NCBI RefSeq assembly: GCF_025998175.1
Contig: NZ_AP026695.1
Location: 1,494,581 to 1,558,580 of the forward strand
Length of the DNA: 64,000 bases
DNA from: Nitrosopumilus zosterae
GTDB lineage: Archaea; Thermoproteota; Nitrososphaeria; Nitrososphaerales; Nitrosopumilaceae
Direction: 5' to 3'
A program made the position numbers and the translations under genes. Below are positions 17,784 to 24,646 of the stretch, piece by piece. The notes under the pieces are model-generated. The model was not told the DNA's origin and searched no databases. It saw nothing but the letters and a program-made list of their open reading frames with translations. Position 1 is the stretch's first letter, and the number at the start of each line of letters is the position of its first letter.

Positions 17784-19100
17784 ATGGTCATAAAGTCTTT
17801 CAAGTATCCCATTCCACAGATTACTTATCTAGTAAAGAAAAGACTTTGGGCTCAAGTTCTATTTGCATTGTTTTTAGGATTAGTGGCAGGGATAATTTTA
17901 GGTCCAGAAATAGGATTAGTTGAGAAAGAAACTGCAGGAGTCATCACTGATTGGTTATCAATTCCAGCAAATCTGTTTTTAAAAATTATTCAAATGATCA
18001 TTATTCCGTTAATTTTTGCATCAATCATTAGAGGAATAACATCGTCTGGAAGTATGGAACAATTACAAAAACTAGGATTAGGTGTATCAGTATATTTTGT
18101 TGCAACAACAATCATTGCATTAACAATAGGAATTCTACTTGTATCAACAATAGAACCGGGAAATTTTATTGACAGTTCTTTGATTAGAGAAAGTTTTGGA
18201 ATTGAAGATGCCGAACCTGTTGAAAAAGCAGAATTTAGCATACAAGATATTCCTCAAAGCATAGTGAGTTTGATCCCAAGTAATCCTTTAGCTTCTTTTA
18301 TGTCTGGAGAGATGTTAAGCATCATAATTTTTGCATTGATTGTAGGAGTGTCTATGATTTCAATTCCCAAACAAAGTTCTCTACCAATTCTGGATTTATT
18401 AGAATCCATACAAAAAATTACTCTGAAAGTAGTTTCATGGGCCATGCGTCTTGCGCCGTTTGCAGCATTTGGTCTAATGGCAGGAATTACGTCTAAAATT
18501 GGTCTTTCCGCATTAGGAGTACTTGGGGCATACATGCTAACTGTTGTGATAGGTCTTTTTGTAATGATATTGGTGTACATGCTAATCATCAAGTTTTTTG
18601 CAAAGAGACCACTTTCTTCCACATTTAAAATGATGAAAGATGCTCAACTTCTTGCATTTTCAACTTCTAGTTCGGCAGCTGTTATGCCGTTATCAATTAA
18701 AACTGCTGAAGAAAAAATGAAAATCAAGCCCAAAGTTTCTCAGTTTATCATCCCATTAGGCGCTACAATTAACATGGATGGAACTGCACTTTATCAAATT
18801 GTAGCAGTATTTTTTCTTGCACAGCTTTTTAGCATAGATTTAGGATTTACAACAATTCTTTTGATAACATTAACTGCACTTGCAGCATCTATTGGTGCAC
18901 CGTCAGCACCTGGAACAGGTATTGTAATTCTTTCAACAATTCTCATCACTGCAGGCATTCCACCTGTTGCAGTTGTATTATTGCTTGGAGTAGACAGAAT
19001 ATTAGACATGACAAGAACAATGGTCAATGTTACTGGAGATCTTACTGCATGTTTGGTTTTCGATAAGAGGGTAAAAGAAGAAGATATTGTCGAAGATTAA
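17784..19100 (+). CDS. Dicarboxylate/amino acid:cation symporter (DAACS, GltP/DctA type)
   Basis: A 438-residue polytopic membrane protein. The helical hairpin 1 motif FSTSSSAAVMPLS, the TM7 motif NMDGTALYQ and the HP2 motif SIGAPSAPGTG are those of sodium- or proton-coupled glutamate/aspartate/C4-dicarboxylate carriers. Length and motif order are normal for the family. It imports substrates such as glutamate, aspartate or succinate. ATG start with a TATA-like element upstream. Regulation might involve the palindrome at 17694. Confidence 0.93.
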   Translation: MVIKSFKYPIPQITYLVKKRLWAQVLFALFLGLVAGIILGPEIGLVEKETAGVITDWLSIPANLFLKIIQMIIIPLIFASIIRGITSSGSMEQLQKLGLGVSVYFVATTIIALTIGILLVSTIEPGNFIDSSLIRESFGIEDAEPVEKAEFSIQDIPQSIVSLIPSNPLASFMSGEMLSIIIFALIVGVSMISIPKQSSLPILDLLESIQKITLKVVSWAMRLAPFAAFGLMAGITSKIGLSALGVLGAYMLTVVIGLFVMILVYMLIIKFFAKRPLSSTFKMMKDAQLLAFSTSSSAAVMPLSIKTAEEKMKIKPKVSQFIIPLGATINMDGTALYQIVAVFFLAQLFSIDLGFTTILLITLTALAASIGAPSAPGTGIVILSTILITAGIPPVAVVLLLGVDRILDMTRTMVNVTGDLTACLVFDKRVKEEDIVED

Positions 19101-19259
19101 TTTTCATATTGATGCAAATTACGCTTTTTTAATTCAACAAATCGGGATTTGAAATTATTCCAATTACTTTTTAATTATCTTTAAGATCAACTGCAGGAAC
19201 ACACCAAATGGATGAGTTCATAGTTTGAATTACAGAATAAAGATAATCATTCTATAATA

Positions 19260-19421
19260 TTATTTCCAAGGATCAGATTCATCATTCCATGATTCTATAC
19301 CTTTTGATGATTCATCAGCAGGTTTACTATTTCTGATGTCAGATAAAAGACATTCATCAGAGCAATGGGTGGCATCTATATTCTTCATTAATCTTCCACA
19401 TTTCTTGCAGAATTTACCCAT
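19260..19421 (-). CDS. Small zinc-ribbon-like protein (53 aa)
   Basis: ATG at 19421, stop at 19260-19262. The protein starts MGKFCKKCGRLMK and has HCSDECLLSDIR, giving CxxC and CxxxC pairs that would bind one zinc, then a polar acidic tail ending SDPWK. The layout resembles the C-terminal zinc finger seen in small archaeal proteins of the DUF2116 kind. Function unknown. Confidence 0.65.
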   Translation of the reverse strand: MGKFCKKCGRLMKNIDATHCSDECLLSDIRNSKPADESSKGIESWNDESDPWK

Positions 19422-19511
19422 GTCTGATGATTGATTCTAAAAATAAAACAAGTTCGCAGTTTTTCATGCTTGATAATGAACTAGTATTTAATTTGTTTAG
19501 TCATAATTTAA

Positions 19512-19523
19512 ATATGTTCATAT
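19512..19523. promoter_or_regulatory. Inverted repeat before the RHH regulator
   Basis: ATATG TT CATAT, 16 nt upstream of the ribbon-helix-helix gene and overlapping the TATA region (TAATTTAAAT). RHH proteins often bind short palindromes in their own promoters, so autoregulation is plausible. Confidence 0.35.
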
Positions 19524-19538
19524 GATAATATTCGTTCG

Positions 19539-19763
19539 ATGGATGTCTCAACAGTAAAACGAAAACCCCACATCCCAAAAAAGGAAAAAACAAGAACGAT
19601 AACATATAGACTTTCAGAAAAACTTGTTGCGGAACTAGAAAACGAAGCTATGCAAAAAGGAATTTCTCACAATGTTTTGATGAATCAGATTGCAGAAAAA
19701 TATATCCAATGGGATAGGTTTGGCGACAAAATCGGAATGATACCTGTTCCAAAAGGGTGCTGA
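19539..19763 (+). CDS. Ribbon-helix-helix protein, N-terminal part of a split gene
   Basis: 74 residues. TRTITYRLSEKLVAELENEA followed by GISHNVLMNQIAEKYIQWDRF is a ribbon-helix-helix DNA-binding domain. It stops at PVPKGC, seven nt after the GTG of the next frame. Thaumarchaeal proteins of this type usually continue from this point into the domain that here sits in the next ORF. One extra G in the AAAAGGGTG run would rejoin the two frames (PKG-VLTAL). Either a frameshift, a sequencing error, or two coupled genes. Confidence 0.65.
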   Translation: MDVSTVKRKPHIPKKEKTRTITYRLSEKLVAELENEAMQKGISHNVLMNQIAEKYIQWDRFGDKIGMIPVPKGC

Positions 19764-20125
19764 CAGCACTTGGCATTGATTTGGAAAGACAGGACATCAA
19801 CATGGTTGTGGATCTTCTAAAGCCTGTCATCAAAGATAATGTGATGTTCATGAAAGGAAAGTATGATCTAAAAAGATGCATAGAGGCACTTGAGGATTAC
19901 ATGAGGGCATCTGGAATGAAATCAGATCACAGAATTGAAGGATCGTTGCATCATTTTATTATTCAGCATGGACTTGGGATGAATTGGTCATTACTCACTG
20001 AACAACTATTAAAAGAAATATTCCATGAATTCTTGCCAGAAAAGAATGTAAAAGCACAGATAACTGAAACTACTGTGATCACCACTATCTCATTGGGCGA
20101 GGACTTTAACGAGCATGAATATTAG
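19757..20125 (+). CDS. C-terminal domain of split RHH-type protein
   Basis: 122 residues from a GTG overlapping the preceding stop (GTGCTGA). It contains VVDLLKPVIKDNVMFMKGKYDLKRCIEALEDYM and HRIEGSLHHFIIQHGLGMNWS, ending with a strand-rich ITETTVITTISL. This arrangement looks like the ligand or effector domain normally fused to the RHH part in this lineage. No enzymatic motif seen. Could be expressed by translational coupling. Confidence 0.6.
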   Translation: MLTALGIDLERQDINMVVDLLKPVIKDNVMFMKGKYDLKRCIEALEDYMRASGMKSDHRIEGSLHHFIIQHGLGMNWSLLTEQLLKEIFHEFLPEKNVKAQITETTVITTISLGEDFNEHEY

Positions 20126-20133
20126 AAAAATAA

Positions 20134-20460
20134 CTAGTTGAGAATTAACTCAACTTCTGTCTTACCATCATTGTATCTACTTTGAATTCCTTTGATCCTG
20201 CTTTTGTACATGAATAGTCTTTTACCATCATCAGTGATGATTCCAGATGTTTTGAGTAATTTGTTGTCATGAAGTGTTTGAATTCTTCTATACACCGTAC
20301 TCATCGGGATTCCAGCCTCTGCGGTTATCTCAATTGCGGACTTTGGCTTGTCCATAGTAGATTCTAGGATGGCTCTACAATACTTGTCAGATAAAATTTC
20401 AAGTAGGCTATCTTTTTGCTCTGCTTCTTCAACTTTGAAGACATGTTGTAATGTTTGCAT
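20134..20460 (-). CDS. Winged-helix transcriptional regulator
   Basis: 108 residues from the ATG at 20460 (a TTG at 20472 is less likely because it falls inside the operator-like repeat). ILSDKYCRAILESTMDKPKSAIEITAEAGIPMSTVYRRIQTLHDNKLL is an ArsR/MarR-type winged helix: recognition helix MSTVYRRIQTL, then a wing IITDDGKRLFMY. Likely a DNA-binding repressor or activator. An 8-bp-arm inverted repeat lies 6 nt upstream of its start. Confidence 0.8.
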   Translation of the reverse strand: MQTLQHVFKVEEAEQKDSLLEILSDKYCRAILESTMDKPKSAIEITAEAGIPMSTVYRRIQTLHDNKLLKTSGIITDDGKRLFMYKSRIKGIQSRYNDGKTEVELILN

Positions 20461-20465
20461 GAGTA

Positions 20466-20486
20466 ATATCAAACAACATTTGATAT
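20466..20486. promoter_or_regulatory. Probable autoregulatory operator of the winged-helix gene
   Basis: ATATCAAA, 5 nt, TTTGATAT: perfect 8-bp arms immediately upstream of the ATG at 20460, where a leaderless transcript would begin. A further half-site (TTTGATAT) is seen at 20516-20523 in the TATA region. Binding by the gene's own product is an inference. Confidence 0.5.
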
Positions 20487-20630
20487 AACGACTCAGTACA
20501 CACTGTATTGCAAATATTTGATATTATTTTTAATGCCTAAATAATTTAAAAAGATCAATAAATCATACCATCATCGCTATAGAACACAATTTTCATACCT
20601 AAAATTGGTCTAAAAAATAAAAAAGAAAGA

Positions 20631-22094
20631 TTAGTTAGCAGGAACTACAATTCCCCTATCGATCATCTTAAGAGCAGTGTCTGATTTGAGACACATTGGT
20701 ACTCCATTTGATGCTTTCATTACCAGACTGAATCCTTCACGACACTCTACGTCTGAAGCATCAATGCCTGCAGTAATTTGTGTACGTGGGGAAATCCATG
20801 CTAATTGTATGTTTTTTGCCTTTTCAATGAATTCTTCTCTAAGTTTTTGTTTTTCCTCGTCAGTCATTTCAGATGCTTTCTCACGAAGTTCTGCCTTGAA
20901 TGCCTTCATGTCAGCCAGTCTGTCATGAATTGCAGATCTTCGCTCATCAGACATTTTGATTTTGACTTTTGTCATGTGATCTTTGAACTTTATCTTTAAT
21001 TCTGATTTTAGCTCATCTGTTATCTCACCGTGTTTTTCTCTGTATTTCATCTTGATTTCTTCACGTTTCTCATCTGAGATTTCATGGTTTTCCATGATCA
21101 TTGCCTTGAGTCGTGGGGACATGTCAGACATTCTAATTCTGTCAGTAACTTTGTCTTTGATGTCATCATGATGTTCTTTGTAGTCATCTCTTTCTTCAGG
21201 TGTCATATTACACCATTTTGAGATTCTATCAAGTGTTGCAACATCAGTAATTTCTGCGGCTCTATCAGATGCGGTCATTGAACACAATCTATCATAATCC
21301 ATGACGTCTGTCATTTTATCATGAATTTTCTCGTTCATGTAATCACGCATAACATCTTTGTGTTCTGCAATAAATTTGTCAATTGCGTCATCCCTTTCAT
21401 TTTCGGATATTTCACAATAGTTCAGAATTCTATCAGAAAACTGTTCTAGTCTTGGATAGTTATCAAAGAATTTCCGTTTGTCTTCGTTTGTCATATCACA
21501 GAATCGTTCCAGCATATCATCAAGATCATATTTGTCATGTTCTTTAGTATCGGACACATGTTCTCTGATGAAATCATCAATTTTATCTTCACGTTCATCT
21601 TCAGACAAACCACAATAGTTTACTAATCTGTCTGAGAACTGTTCTAGTCTTGGATGGTCTGCAAATAACTGACGTTTTTCCTCGCCAGTCATGTCACAGA
21701 AATATTTCAGTCTATCTTCAAGATCTGCATGTCGGTTATATTTGTCGTCTACATCGTTTTCTTCGTCTCTATCATCTTCTAGTTCATCATATTCGTCATC
21801 AAAGTCGTTTTCAATTTCGTCTCTAGCTAGAACAACATCAAAAATGAAATCATCAAGAGCATTTTCACGTTCATCCTCATCTTCTATCTCACAAATTACA
21901 GAAAGTTTTTCATCATATTCTACCATATCTGGATAGTCGATGAAAAAGTCGCTTCTTTGCTCGATGTTCATTTCACAAAAGTCTTCTAGTCTATCTTCAA
22001 GATCATCGGTATCAGCAAATGCCGTACTACTGGCAGTTACTCCAGTAAACATGATCAGTGAAAAAACAACGCTTAGAAGTTGTGTATTTTTCAT
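20631..22094 (-). CDS. Secreted, highly charged repeat protein
   Basis: A 487-residue protein with an N-terminal signal peptide (QLLSVVFSLIMFTGVTASSTAFA). The body is very rich in Asp, Glu and Lys and contains at least four copies of a roughly 60-residue unit with the core FCDM(T/N)xEx(K/R)R and PRLEQFSDR(L/I)xNYC, with two conserved cysteines per unit. The C-terminal 45 residues (VECREGFSLVMKASNGVPMCL ... IDRGIVV) form a small two-Cys domain also present in the protein at 45199. Likely an extracellular or surface protein, perhaps metal binding through its acidic residues. Monocistronic. Confidence 0.75.
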   Translation of the reverse strand: MKNTQLLSVVFSLIMFTGVTASSTAFADTDDLEDRLEDFCEMNIEQRSDFFIDYPDMVEYDEKLSVICEIEDEDERENALDDFIFDVVLARDEIENDFDDEYDELEDDRDEENDVDDKYNRHADLEDRLKYFCDMTGEEKRQLFADHPRLEQFSDRLVNYCGLSEDEREDKIDDFIREHVSDTKEHDKYDLDDMLERFCDMTNEDKRKFFDNYPRLEQFSDRILNYCEISENERDDAIDKFIAEHKDVMRDYMNEKIHDKMTDVMDYDRLCSMTASDRAAEITDVATLDRISKWCNMTPEERDDYKEHHDDIKDKVTDRIRMSDMSPRLKAMIMENHEISDEKREEIKMKYREKHGEITDELKSELKIKFKDHMTKVKIKMSDERRSAIHDRLADMKAFKAELREKASEMTDEEKQKLREEFIEKAKNIQLAWISPRTQITAGIDASDVECREGFSLVMKASNGVPMCLKSDTALKMIDRGIVVPAN

Positions 22095-22298
22095 TACGAG
22101 AATTTTTTATTTTAGTATATAAAGAATATCGGTCAATATCATAGCAAGTATTATTACAAATGAGACAATTTTTGAAAAATCATGCCTGACTGGCATTGTT
22201 TAATTTTAGTCAAAATAATAATGTGTAATCAAATTGATCTTATGAACAAAAGATAAGTGAATAGTAATTTCTTTTATTCTATAATTGATAATTTTTTT

Positions 22299-22394
22299 AT
22301 GTTTTCTCAGAAAGAAAATGAGTTTGTAGATGAGATAGCGAAATGGGCAGAATCAGTCGGGATTAATCTGGATAGAGATCCTGAGCAGGTGTAG
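22299..22394 (+). CDS. Possible 31-aa microprotein
   Basis: ATG at 22299, MFSQKENEFVDEIAKWAESV then a short acidic tail. The amphipathic helix and a preceding AT-rich promoter-like stretch (ATAATTTTTTTAT) make it possible, but there is no family support. Confidence 0.3.
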   Translation: MFSQKENEFVDEIAKWAESVGINLDRDPEQV

Positions 22395-22441
22395 CTTTTG
22401 AACACGCATTTTGTTAAGTAAAAAAAATTTGAAGGAAAGTC

Positions 22442-22546
22442 ATGAAACTAATAGGACAAACAAAACTACCACATGGAATTGTATATCACTATTCAAACAG
22501 TAGTGGAAATATAGAATCCTATTTTATTGAACATGAATCTCAATAG
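22442..22546 (+). CDS. Possible 34-aa microprotein
   Basis: ATG at 22442, MKLIGQTKLPHGIVYHYSNS and on to HESQ, preceded by GAAGGAAAGT that could serve as a ribosome site. Begins 32 nt before the uracil-DNA glycosylase. No family recognised. Confidence 0.3.
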   Translation: MKLIGQTKLPHGIVYHYSNSSGNIESYFIEHESQ

Positions 22547-22578
22547 AATTTTTAATGGAATGAATCAATTCATTTCAG

Positions 22579-23238
22579 TTGGAATCAATTGAATCGCTAA
22601 ACAAAAAAATTGCAAGTTGCAAAAAATGTCCCAGATTATCAAAATACATCAGAGATGTTGCAAAAAATAAGGTCAGGCGATTCAAAGATGACAGATACTA
22701 TGGAAAACCCCTTTCAGGATTTGGGGATGTCAATGCTAAATTACTCATAGTGGGTTTAGCCCCAGCTGCACATGGAGGAAACAGAACGGGAAGAATGTTT
22801 ACTGGGGATTCATCAGGGGATTGGATCGCCAAAGTAATGTACAAACATGGATTTGCATCAATTCCTACCAGTCAGAGAATTGATGATGGACTGATCCTCA
22901 AAAATGCATACATCACTGCTGCAGTTAGATGTGCACCACCACAAAACAAGCCTACACAGGAGGAGATGAATACATGTTTTGGTTACTTGGAGAAAGAAAA
23001 AGAGATTCTAAAAAACATCACAACAGTTCTTTGTCTTGGAAAAATAGCATATGATGCTACTTGTAAATTGTACAAGATAAAACCTGAAAAATTTGGGCAT
23101 AACAAGTTATTCCGATATGATAAAATCAGAATTCTTACATCTTATCACCCCTCAAAACAAAATACCCAGACAGGACGACTGACTTGGGCACAATGGTCCG
23201 CAGTATTTGCAAAAGCCAAAAAACTCACTATGGCTTGA
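22579..23238 (+). CDS. Family 5 uracil-DNA glycosylase (UDGb)
   Basis: A 219-residue protein. Four cysteines for the iron-sulphur cluster (CKKCPRL near the N-terminus, plus CAPPQ and a later CFGYL), motif A GLAPAAHGGNRTGRMFTGD and motif B SYHPSKQNTQTGRLT. These match UDGb enzymes, which lack the polar catalytic residue of motif A seen in other UDGs. It removes uracil and other deaminated bases from DNA. TTG start at 22579. Confidence 0.92.
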   Translation: MESIESLNKKIASCKKCPRLSKYIRDVAKNKVRRFKDDRYYGKPLSGFGDVNAKLLIVGLAPAAHGGNRTGRMFTGDSSGDWIAKVMYKHGFASIPTSQRIDDGLILKNAYITAAVRCAPPQNKPTQEEMNTCFGYLEKEKEILKNITTVLCLGKIAYDATCKLYKIKPEKFGHNKLFRYDKIRILTSYHPSKQNTQTGRLTWAQWSAVFAKAKKLTMA

Positions 23239-23291
23239 ATTAATGATTTTTAGCGAAAAATAAAAATATTGTAAATACTCAGACTGCTAAA

Positions 23292-23402
23292 ATGGCCGCA
23301 GGTAAGGGTTGTTTGACATGCAATTCAGAGCATGACGGAGATTTTTACAGATTTTGCAAGTGTTCTTGTCATGACAGAATTGCAAGGGAAATTGCAGGTT
23401 AG
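23292..23402 (+). CDS. Cys-rich microprotein (36 aa)
   Basis: MAAGKGCLTCNSEHDGDFYR then FCKCSCHDRIAREIAG. Four to five cysteines plus histidines (CxxC ... CxCxCH) would form a zinc site. A TATA-like AAAATATTGTAAAT stretch lies about 28 nt upstream. No known family. Confidence 0.5.
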   Translation: MAAGKGCLTCNSEHDGDFYRFCKCSCHDRIAREIAG

Positions 23403-23440
23403 AAATAAGTTAATTAAAATCTAAAACTTTAAGGTTTTTT

Positions 23441-23575
23441 TCAATCATTTTTTTCATAAAGTCTCTTGATTTGTTCAACAGTTGTGGAATCTAACTTTTC
23501 AAAAAACTTTTGTAAATCTTGTTCATCTAATTCTTCATCATGAAATAACATTCTATTTTCTATCTGATTTACCAT
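23441..23575 (-). CDS. Small helical protein (44 aa)
   Basis: ATG at 23575; MVNQIENRMLFHDEELDEQD, then LQKFFEKLDSTTVEQIKRLYEKND. Two amphipathic helices, acidic. It is 70 nt upstream in the direction away from the roadblock-like gene at 23646-24041 (same strand), so the two may share a transcript. Function unknown. Confidence 0.45.
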   Translation of the reverse strand: MVNQIENRMLFHDEELDEQDLQKFFEKLDSTTVEQIKRLYEKND

Positions 23576-23645
23576 GTTTCAAAGATTATCTTGTTTGATT
23601 ACAAACAATGTACCAATGACTCAAAAAAATATACTTTTTCAGAAT

Positions 23646-24041
23646 TTACATCCCATGAAACTCAGACCACTGATGTTCTAGCTTGTAAATTATTTTCCAA
23701 GCAAGTCTATCTATGTTTACGTTGGGTTCAGCAATAACCAATAATATATATCTGCCAAAAGGAAAACTCATCATCACAACCTTTTCTCTCCTTGAAGATG
23801 AATATTTGACTCTGCCCAAATTGGCATCAAATCCTTTTCTGTTTGCAACTCTATGAGCTAGTTCTTGAAATGTCTGCCTTCGTCTTGCATCATTTTCAAA
23901 AGGAATAACTCCTTCTTTAAAATCACCTGCAATTAGTTCTCCTTGGCAATCAATCAAACCACAATATCGAATTTCAGGTTCTGCCAAAATATCTTTAATT
24001 TTATTTTTAACATCTTCAATTGAAAATTGCTCATCAGACAT
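23646..24041 (-). CDS. Roadblock/profilin-fold-like protein
   Basis: A 131-residue protein: IRYCGLIDCQGELIAGDFKEGVIPF, then a helix with RRRQTFQELAHRVANRKGF, then strands LGRVKYSSSRREKVVMMSFPFGRYILLVIAEPN and a final helix. This strand-helix-strand plan resembles Roadblock/LC7-like sensors that are common in thaumarchaea (DUF6659-like). Role unknown; possibly a small GTPase or signalling partner. Confidence 0.55.
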   Translation of the reverse strand: MSDEQFSIEDVKNKIKDILAEPEIRYCGLIDCQGELIAGDFKEGVIPFENDARRRQTFQELAHRVANRKGFDANLGRVKYSSSRREKVVMMSFPFGRYILLVIAEPNVNIDRLAWKIIYKLEHQWSEFHGM

Positions 24042-24199
24042 ATGAAATAAGATGTGTTTTTGTGTATTTAATACAACTATTCATAGATGAGATTAGTTAG
24101 AGAGAAAAATTAAATAACAATTAAAATAATTAATTTGATGTATATTTGTTTGAATATTTTATAAATAATGAATAAATATTAAGAATTTTCTTAGAATAC

Positions 24200-24208
24200 T
24201 TTAAATTT
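24200..24208 (+). promoter_or_regulatory. TATA box for the 24.23-kb RNA candidate
   Basis: TTTAAATTT centred about 26 nt upstream of the first base of the outer helix of the RNA candidate at 24230. Confidence 0.45.
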
Positions 24209-24227
24209 CATTTTTACATAATGTACA

Positions 24228-24350
24228 TGACGAGGTCTATCATATCTGCCGAAAGTCAAAAGGAGAAATTTGAGGAGGTAGACAGATAGGAAAACACGAA
24301 AAAAGATGGAAACATCTAAAGTTCGTAGTTTTCCAGCATACCTCGTTTCC
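24228..24350 (+). ncRNA. Candidate structured non-coding RNA (about 120 nt)
   Basis: Nested perfect pairings: outer P1 ACGAGGT (24230-24236) with ACCTCGT (24340-24346); P2 TATCTG (24243-24248) with CAGATA (24283-24288) holding TCAAA/TTTGA (24256-24260, 24269-24273); P3 GGAAAAC (24289-24295) with GTTTTCC (24328-24334), continuing as CGAA/TTCG and AGATG/CATCT closed by a GAAA tetraloop (24309-24312). The tetraloop sets the plus strand. A TATA box sits at the right distance upstream. No RNase P or SRP motif is seen. No known class recognised. Confidence 0.6.
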
Positions 24351-24363
24351 TATTTCGTACCAA

Positions 24364-24381
24364 TTCAATTACATAATTGAA
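24364..24381. repeat. 18-bp near-perfect palindrome
   Basis: TTCAATTA CA TAATTGAA, just downstream of the structured RNA and 36 nt before the decayed zinc-finger gene. Could be a terminator or an operator for what follows. Confidence 0.35.
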
Positions 24382-24416
24382 AGAATGTCTAGATTCATCA
24401 CAGTATCCAAAAAGAT

Positions 24417-24590
24417 ATGAAAAAATACCAATGTGACAAATGTGATTATTCAAATTAGATCAAGGAGCTTGAGCATATGTATGAAGAAAATGTGATAGTT
24501 CAAGCAGAATTTGAAAACGATTAATCTGTATCAACAATCAAAGAGATTTGTGAATCTTGCGAGAAAGGACAACACAAGGAAACAAAGTAA
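24417..24590 (+). pseudogene. Decayed zinc-finger microprotein with two in-frame stops
   Basis: One frame from ATG 24417 to TAA 24588 reads MKKYQCDKCDYSN, stop (TAG), IKELEHMYEENVIVQAEFEND, stop (TAA), then a CESCEKGQHKETK tail. CxxC and CxxC pairs on either side of the stops look like one zinc-binding protein broken by two nonsense codons. Alternatively only the first short peptide is real. Confidence 0.4.
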
Positions 24591-24646
24591 TTAAAAATAT
24601 AAAATATTCATTAAACCTTAATTGTAAAAGAAACTAACAAACTCTA

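Noticed and set aside
22182-22196. ATGCC/GGCAT hairpin upstream of the secreted protein gene
   Set aside because: Five pairs only; may be chance or a terminator, no further support.
24228-24350. RNase P RNA or SRP RNA
   Set aside because: Size is too small and the conserved SRP helix 8 or RNase P CR-I/CR-V sequences were not seen.
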